This document shows, one piece after another, positions 60,301-64,000 of a stretch of 64,000 nucleotides of DNA. Where the stretch lies: assembly GCA_025403435.1 (NCBI GenBank), contig CM046354.1, positions 41,551,779 to 41,615,778 of the forward strand, in the 5' to 3' direction. The DNA comes from Artocarpus heterophyllus. Lineage: Eukaryota; Streptophyta; Magnoliopsida; Rosales; Moraceae. The translations under genes were made by a program, and so were the position numbers. The notes below the pieces were generated by a model, which did no database searches, was not told where the DNA came from, and saw only the letters and a list, made by a program, of their open reading frames with translations. Position 1 is the stretch's first letter. Each line of letters starts with the position of its first letter.

Positions 60301-61952
60301 TTCCTTGCTTTCATTGCAGATAAAAACATGCTGGATTTCTTTCTGGACTCGCCAACATACACGAACTTTTGATCACCTTCAGGATGGAAGATCACTTTTC
60401 GTTTCTGACATTCTATAGAAGCATTGTACTTGCTTAGGAAATCCATACCAAGAATCATATCGTAGTCATACATGTCGATCACAATGAGGTCGACGAAAAG
60501 TTCCCTATCAGAAATCCATAGGGGTACTGTACGCAGACAATGCGTAGATAGTATCACTTCCCCGGAGGGTAGTGTCGTAGTGAATCCCTGTCTCATAGGC
60601 TATATACGAACCTCTAACTTCTTAGCAATTGACATGGATATAAAAGAACGTATAGCACCCGTATCAAAGAGAACATAAACATCATTAGATAAACTTGTTA
60701 TCTGACCTATGACCACATTGGAGGCTTCAGTAGCCACTTGTTCTTTTGTCATGGCATAAATGCGGGCTTTTGTCGGTGGGGCTTCAAGTCTCCCTTGACT
60801 GATAAGTGGCTCTTCAAGGGAAGCTTGCATCTGATGGAGCTGGGCTTGAGGCAGAGCTCTTTGAGGGGCATTGGCATTCATTAGTTTGGGGCAGTTCTTG
60901 ACAAAGTGGTCTTCACGCCCACATATAAAACATTGATTTGTTCCCAAGCGGCATTCCCCTAGATGTTTCTTTCCACATTTGGCACATGGTTGAAACCACA
61001 TGCTATTGTTGTTGTGCTGACCATCATTATGCCTCTTGTTGTCTTGACCTTGTTGGTTTTGAGAATTACCCTTCCTCTTGTTATTCCTCCAATTTTGGTT
61101 GCTGTTGTTGTTGTTGTTGTTGTTGTTGTTCCTATGTGGAGGGCGGTTCTGGTTGTTTGCATTATTAGCTTGCTGGCCCGACTGAGGCTGGTTCCTTCTT
61201 AGCTTTGACAAATGAAACTCAGCACGTTGAGCCCTCATGACAACCTATTCTTGAGTCCTAGGTGGACTTGCCCCATCAACGATCGCAACAATTTCTGGCC
61301 TAAGGGCTTTGATCAGTCTTCTGACCCGTTCACTTTCATCCATAACCATTCCTGGGCATAGACGGGCTAGCTGGTCAAACTTTGTCACAACATTTGTGAC
61401 TGACATATCCCCCTGGCGTAGATTCTCGAACTCCTCATAATGCTTCCTTGTAACGTTCATGTAGAAAAACTTCGTGTTGAACTCATGAACGAAGTCAGCC
61501 CATGTCATTTCGTCAACATTCCTACTCATTTCTATGTCATCCCACCAAATTCTGGCCTCCATGGTGAGATAGTACGATGCACAGAGAACCTTCTCGTTGT
61601 CAGTGAAGCCCATGAGTCTTAGGGTGGCCTCTATCATCTTCAACCATCCTTGAGCGACTAACGGATCCTTAGAACCTTCGAAATCCGCTGGCTTAACTCT
61701 CTTCCATCTGACTAGAAGGGGTTCCTGATATGCCGCCCTTGGTTCAGCAGCAGGTGCTGGAACTTCGTTGACTTGTGGCTACGGAGGAGGAGGAGGCACG
61801 TCGTTGCATCGTCGATCGTCATTCTAGCCATTGGCCTTTAATGCAACAATTTCTCTTCTTTAATCCTCAAGTTGCCTCTGCAACTTAGCGATCATAGTCA
61901 TAAGCCTTTCATTGGTCTGGGTGCGCGTTTGCATTCTTCCGTGGCCATACAT
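57330..61952 (-). pseudogene. gypsy chromovirus gag-pol, full length but inactivated
   Basis: It starts at the ATG at 61952 (MYGHGRMQTRTQTNERLMT). Gag core at 61643-61245; Asn-rich linker and two zinc fingers (CAKCGKKHLGEC and CFICGREDHFVKNC) at 61140-60890; protease with DTG (LFDTGAIRSF) near 60660; RT at about 60100-59640 with the FIDD form of the catalytic motif; RNase H ([13 protein letters not shown]) near 59200; integrase zinc-binding, core and FHPQTDGQIERTN at about 58570-57750; chromodomain (about 57460-57330) just past a TGG-to-TAG stop. Other stops lie at about 61245, 60600, 59835, 58457 and 57971. A frameshift stands just before FIDD (about 59670), and others lie between 58150 and 58300. 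Few defects over 4.6 kb suggest a fairly young copy. Confidence 0.93.
61097..61131. repeat. (GTT)n tract encoding poly-asparagine in gag
   Basis: About eight or nine GTT units, read on the minus strand as an Asn run in the basic linker before the zinc fingers. Confidence 0.85.
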
Positions 61953-62170
61953 CGTTAATTCTCCTAAAAGAGTTAGGAACTTAGAAATAATCTTCTAATA
62001 TGAGACATGTTTTCACTACTAGAACATTAATTGTTAAACATCTAAACCTCATTCTTATCCTTATACTTACATCAAAACATCTAACTTTAAAACATACTTA
62101 CTTGGAGGACTTGGACTGAAATGTGGCGATATGAATTGTAAACGGAAATTCTCTTTAATATGAAAACCTA

Positions 62171-64000
62171 TGGCACCCCCCCGTTACAGACGTCACAGAT
62201 GTCGTTACATTCATACATTACATACTTATTTGAACTTTAAATGAAAACGTAATTAAGGAAATCATAACCAGGATCCATACATACATTTTTTTTTTTAAAA
62301 CAACAACATTCATTAACTTAGTCCAAATTTAATTTCACGGTAACATTGATCATAAACTTGCTTTAATAAAGTAAATATACCAAATTGTAAAATCATAACT
62401 TGTAAAACATCACTTCATTTAAAAGTTATTTACTCCTACAGTTCGGCAGGCCGAACTTGGGACTTCGACAGGCCGAACATGGTCAGCAGGCCGGAATTCG
62501 TCAATCGGTAGGCCGACAGAGGCTCTGCAATTCTAGGCTTAAAACTTTCAAAGTTTGGTAGGCCGAAGATGGGATCGGCAGGCTAAACATTCTTACATCG
62601 GCATGCAGACCAATGATGTTCGGCAGGCCGACAAAGCCAAAAAAACTTAAGAAATCCATAAACATCATTGTAGGCGCGCCATCATGAGAGGAGAAGGGTA
62701 GCTAATCCTAAACCAAACATGACATCATATCAGAACATTGGTGTGCAACACTTATTAGGTGATACATATATACATAACTTTCATGCTTTGAAATTTGCCA
62801 CTATCAAACATGCATAACTTTAAATCATGAAAATCTTTCATAAGAAATCCTTTAAGGAAATCATCATAAAATCATTACAAATATCATCATGAACTTAACA
62901 TCAAATCTTATAAAACATTTCATGTTGCAGGTGAGAATGTACTTACCTTAGAAGCTAACTTACTTAACCGTATAAGAATTTGTGACGACGCCGTGATCTC
63001 GATGTGCTCGTTCCTTTACGAGTTCATGCCATTTATTCATTTAAAGATATAAAATAAAATTAATACTTATTATCATAAATATAACATCCATTCATATTAC
63101 ATCACATATACATTGATCTCATACAAACATAATTCATAACAAGCATCCATAACTATAATCCTTCAAAACAACCCATACATTTCAAATATGACATCTGTCA
63201 GCAATAATAATAAGGTAATGAGTAATATTTTGAAGACATTTTCTAACAATTAAAACACATATATTTTAATTTTAAAATTCATACTAACATCTTATTATTA
63301 TACATTTCAATATCATAAAATTATTTCATCATTAATAAAATTATTTAAATATATAGAATATCACATAAAACAAAAGTCCAATAATAATATTGTTAAAACA
63401 GTTTCTTGACCTAATCTCAATAAAAATTACATAACACATAATTTATCCATCAAATCATTACCAAACTTTGCAGTCCATAAGATAACGTATACATGAACAT
63501 TCTTGCCAAATTTTGTGAAAAACCAAACACATTTACCCCTTGAACAAAAATTACATTTTCATGCATCATAGTCAAACAACAATATTTTACTATGAGTGGT
63601 AGATGATAGAAAATTCATAACTTATCATAGAAAAATCGAAATGACTTGAAACTTGAAAGAACGTTAACATAACACACATATGAACATCATATTAAAATTC
63701 AGAATAAATGTAATTTTGTAGAGAAAGATATGGCAGTCTCATGTCAAGAAAGATTTCATTTTAAATTTAAACCAAAATGAACCCTTACCTCAAAACGATT
63801 CTTCTCAAATTCCTTCAAATTCGTCCAAAGAAAAACTCAATTTTTCTATCAATTACTTGCAGAGAATTTTTTAGAGAAAGAAGAAATGGAAAACGTGGAG
63901 AAGAGAAGAAGAAGAGATGAATAAGAGATACGTCTCAGAATGAATGAGAGAGAAAAGACATGAGAGGAAGTGATAGAGAAAAAAAGAACGTTAAAAAAAA
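62171..64000 (-). repeat. gypsy chromovirus 5' LTR (partial, runs off the window)
   Basis: It begins at the inner edge TGGCACCCCCC and matches 54339 onward closely, but lacks about 0.44 kb: AAACTTAAGAAA (near 62650) joins directly to CCATAAACATCATT. It carries the palindromic array at about 62440-62635. The internal sequence beside it (sense TAGGTTTTCATATT) is a poor match to a primer-binding site. Confidence 0.88.

Larger units (their letters stand above)
54339..64000 (-). mobile_element. Ty3/gypsy chromovirus (Tekay-like), nearly complete, runs off the window
   Basis: The 3' LTR (54339-57286), gag-pol (57330-61952) and part of the 5' LTR (62171 to the window end) are collinear on the minus strand. 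The domain order gag, protease, RT, RNase H, integrase, chromodomain identifies a chromovirus. The host copia bases next to the 3' LTR are GCATG (54334-54338), the expected target duplication; the other side is outside the window. A plus-strand relative lies at 18888-20861. The LTRs are very similar in sequence but differ by indels. Confidence 0.9.

Overview
This is nuclear DNA from a flowering plant, probably a eudicot. The evidence is AT-rich intergenic sequence, plant-type Ty1/copia and Ty3/gypsy retrotransposons nested in one another, CACTA, hAT and PIF/Harbinger DNA transposons, and one intact intron-containing nuclear gene for a chloroplast RNA-binding protein. I cannot name the species. 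No rRNA, tRNA, CRISPR array or bacterial-style operon was seen.

Layout. 1-18887: a compound of one copia family (called Cop here, LTRs about 2 kb). A plus-strand gag scrap (1-317) is followed by two minus-strand copies fused head to tail with the middle LTR missing (Cop-A 318-8010, Cop-B 8011-14502), then a 5'-truncated plus-strand copy (Cop-C 14503-18887). 18888-25552: a plus-strand gypsy LTR and gag, joined to the 3' exons of a CACTA transposase, then a fragment of a second gypsy LTR, the CACTA terminus and another Cop LTR. 26392-29677: a solo gypsy-type LTR with its own target-site duplication. 30510-39642 (minus): the only clear host gene, an RRM plus pentatricopeptide-repeat protein that I identify as PPR4, 941 codons in ten exons. 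Its 3-kb first intron holds a hAT remnant that itself carries a Harbinger-type MITE. 39643-42380: gene-free flank with one possible terminal-inverted-repeat element. 42381-46420: a second solo LTR with a perfect 5-bp target-site duplication. 46978-64000: a three-layer nest in which a gypsy element (LTR 46978-49087, gag to 50214) is interrupted by Cop-D (50215-54338), itself interrupted by a chromodomain-bearing gypsy element of Tekay-like type (54339 to beyond 64000).

Functionally, PPR4 is expected to act in chloroplasts in trans-splicing of the rps12 transcript. Every retroelement coding region read here carries stops or frameshifts.

The most unusual signal is a GC-rich, almost perfectly palindromic motif (consensus TCGGCAGGCCGA: 5-bp arms around AG) in clusters of about four to eight units at a 21-23-bp period. 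It occurs in three otherwise different retroelement families: in the copia LTRs just upstream of the TATA box, in the long copia leader, and in LTRs of two gypsy families. It is absent from the two solo LTRs and from the host gene.
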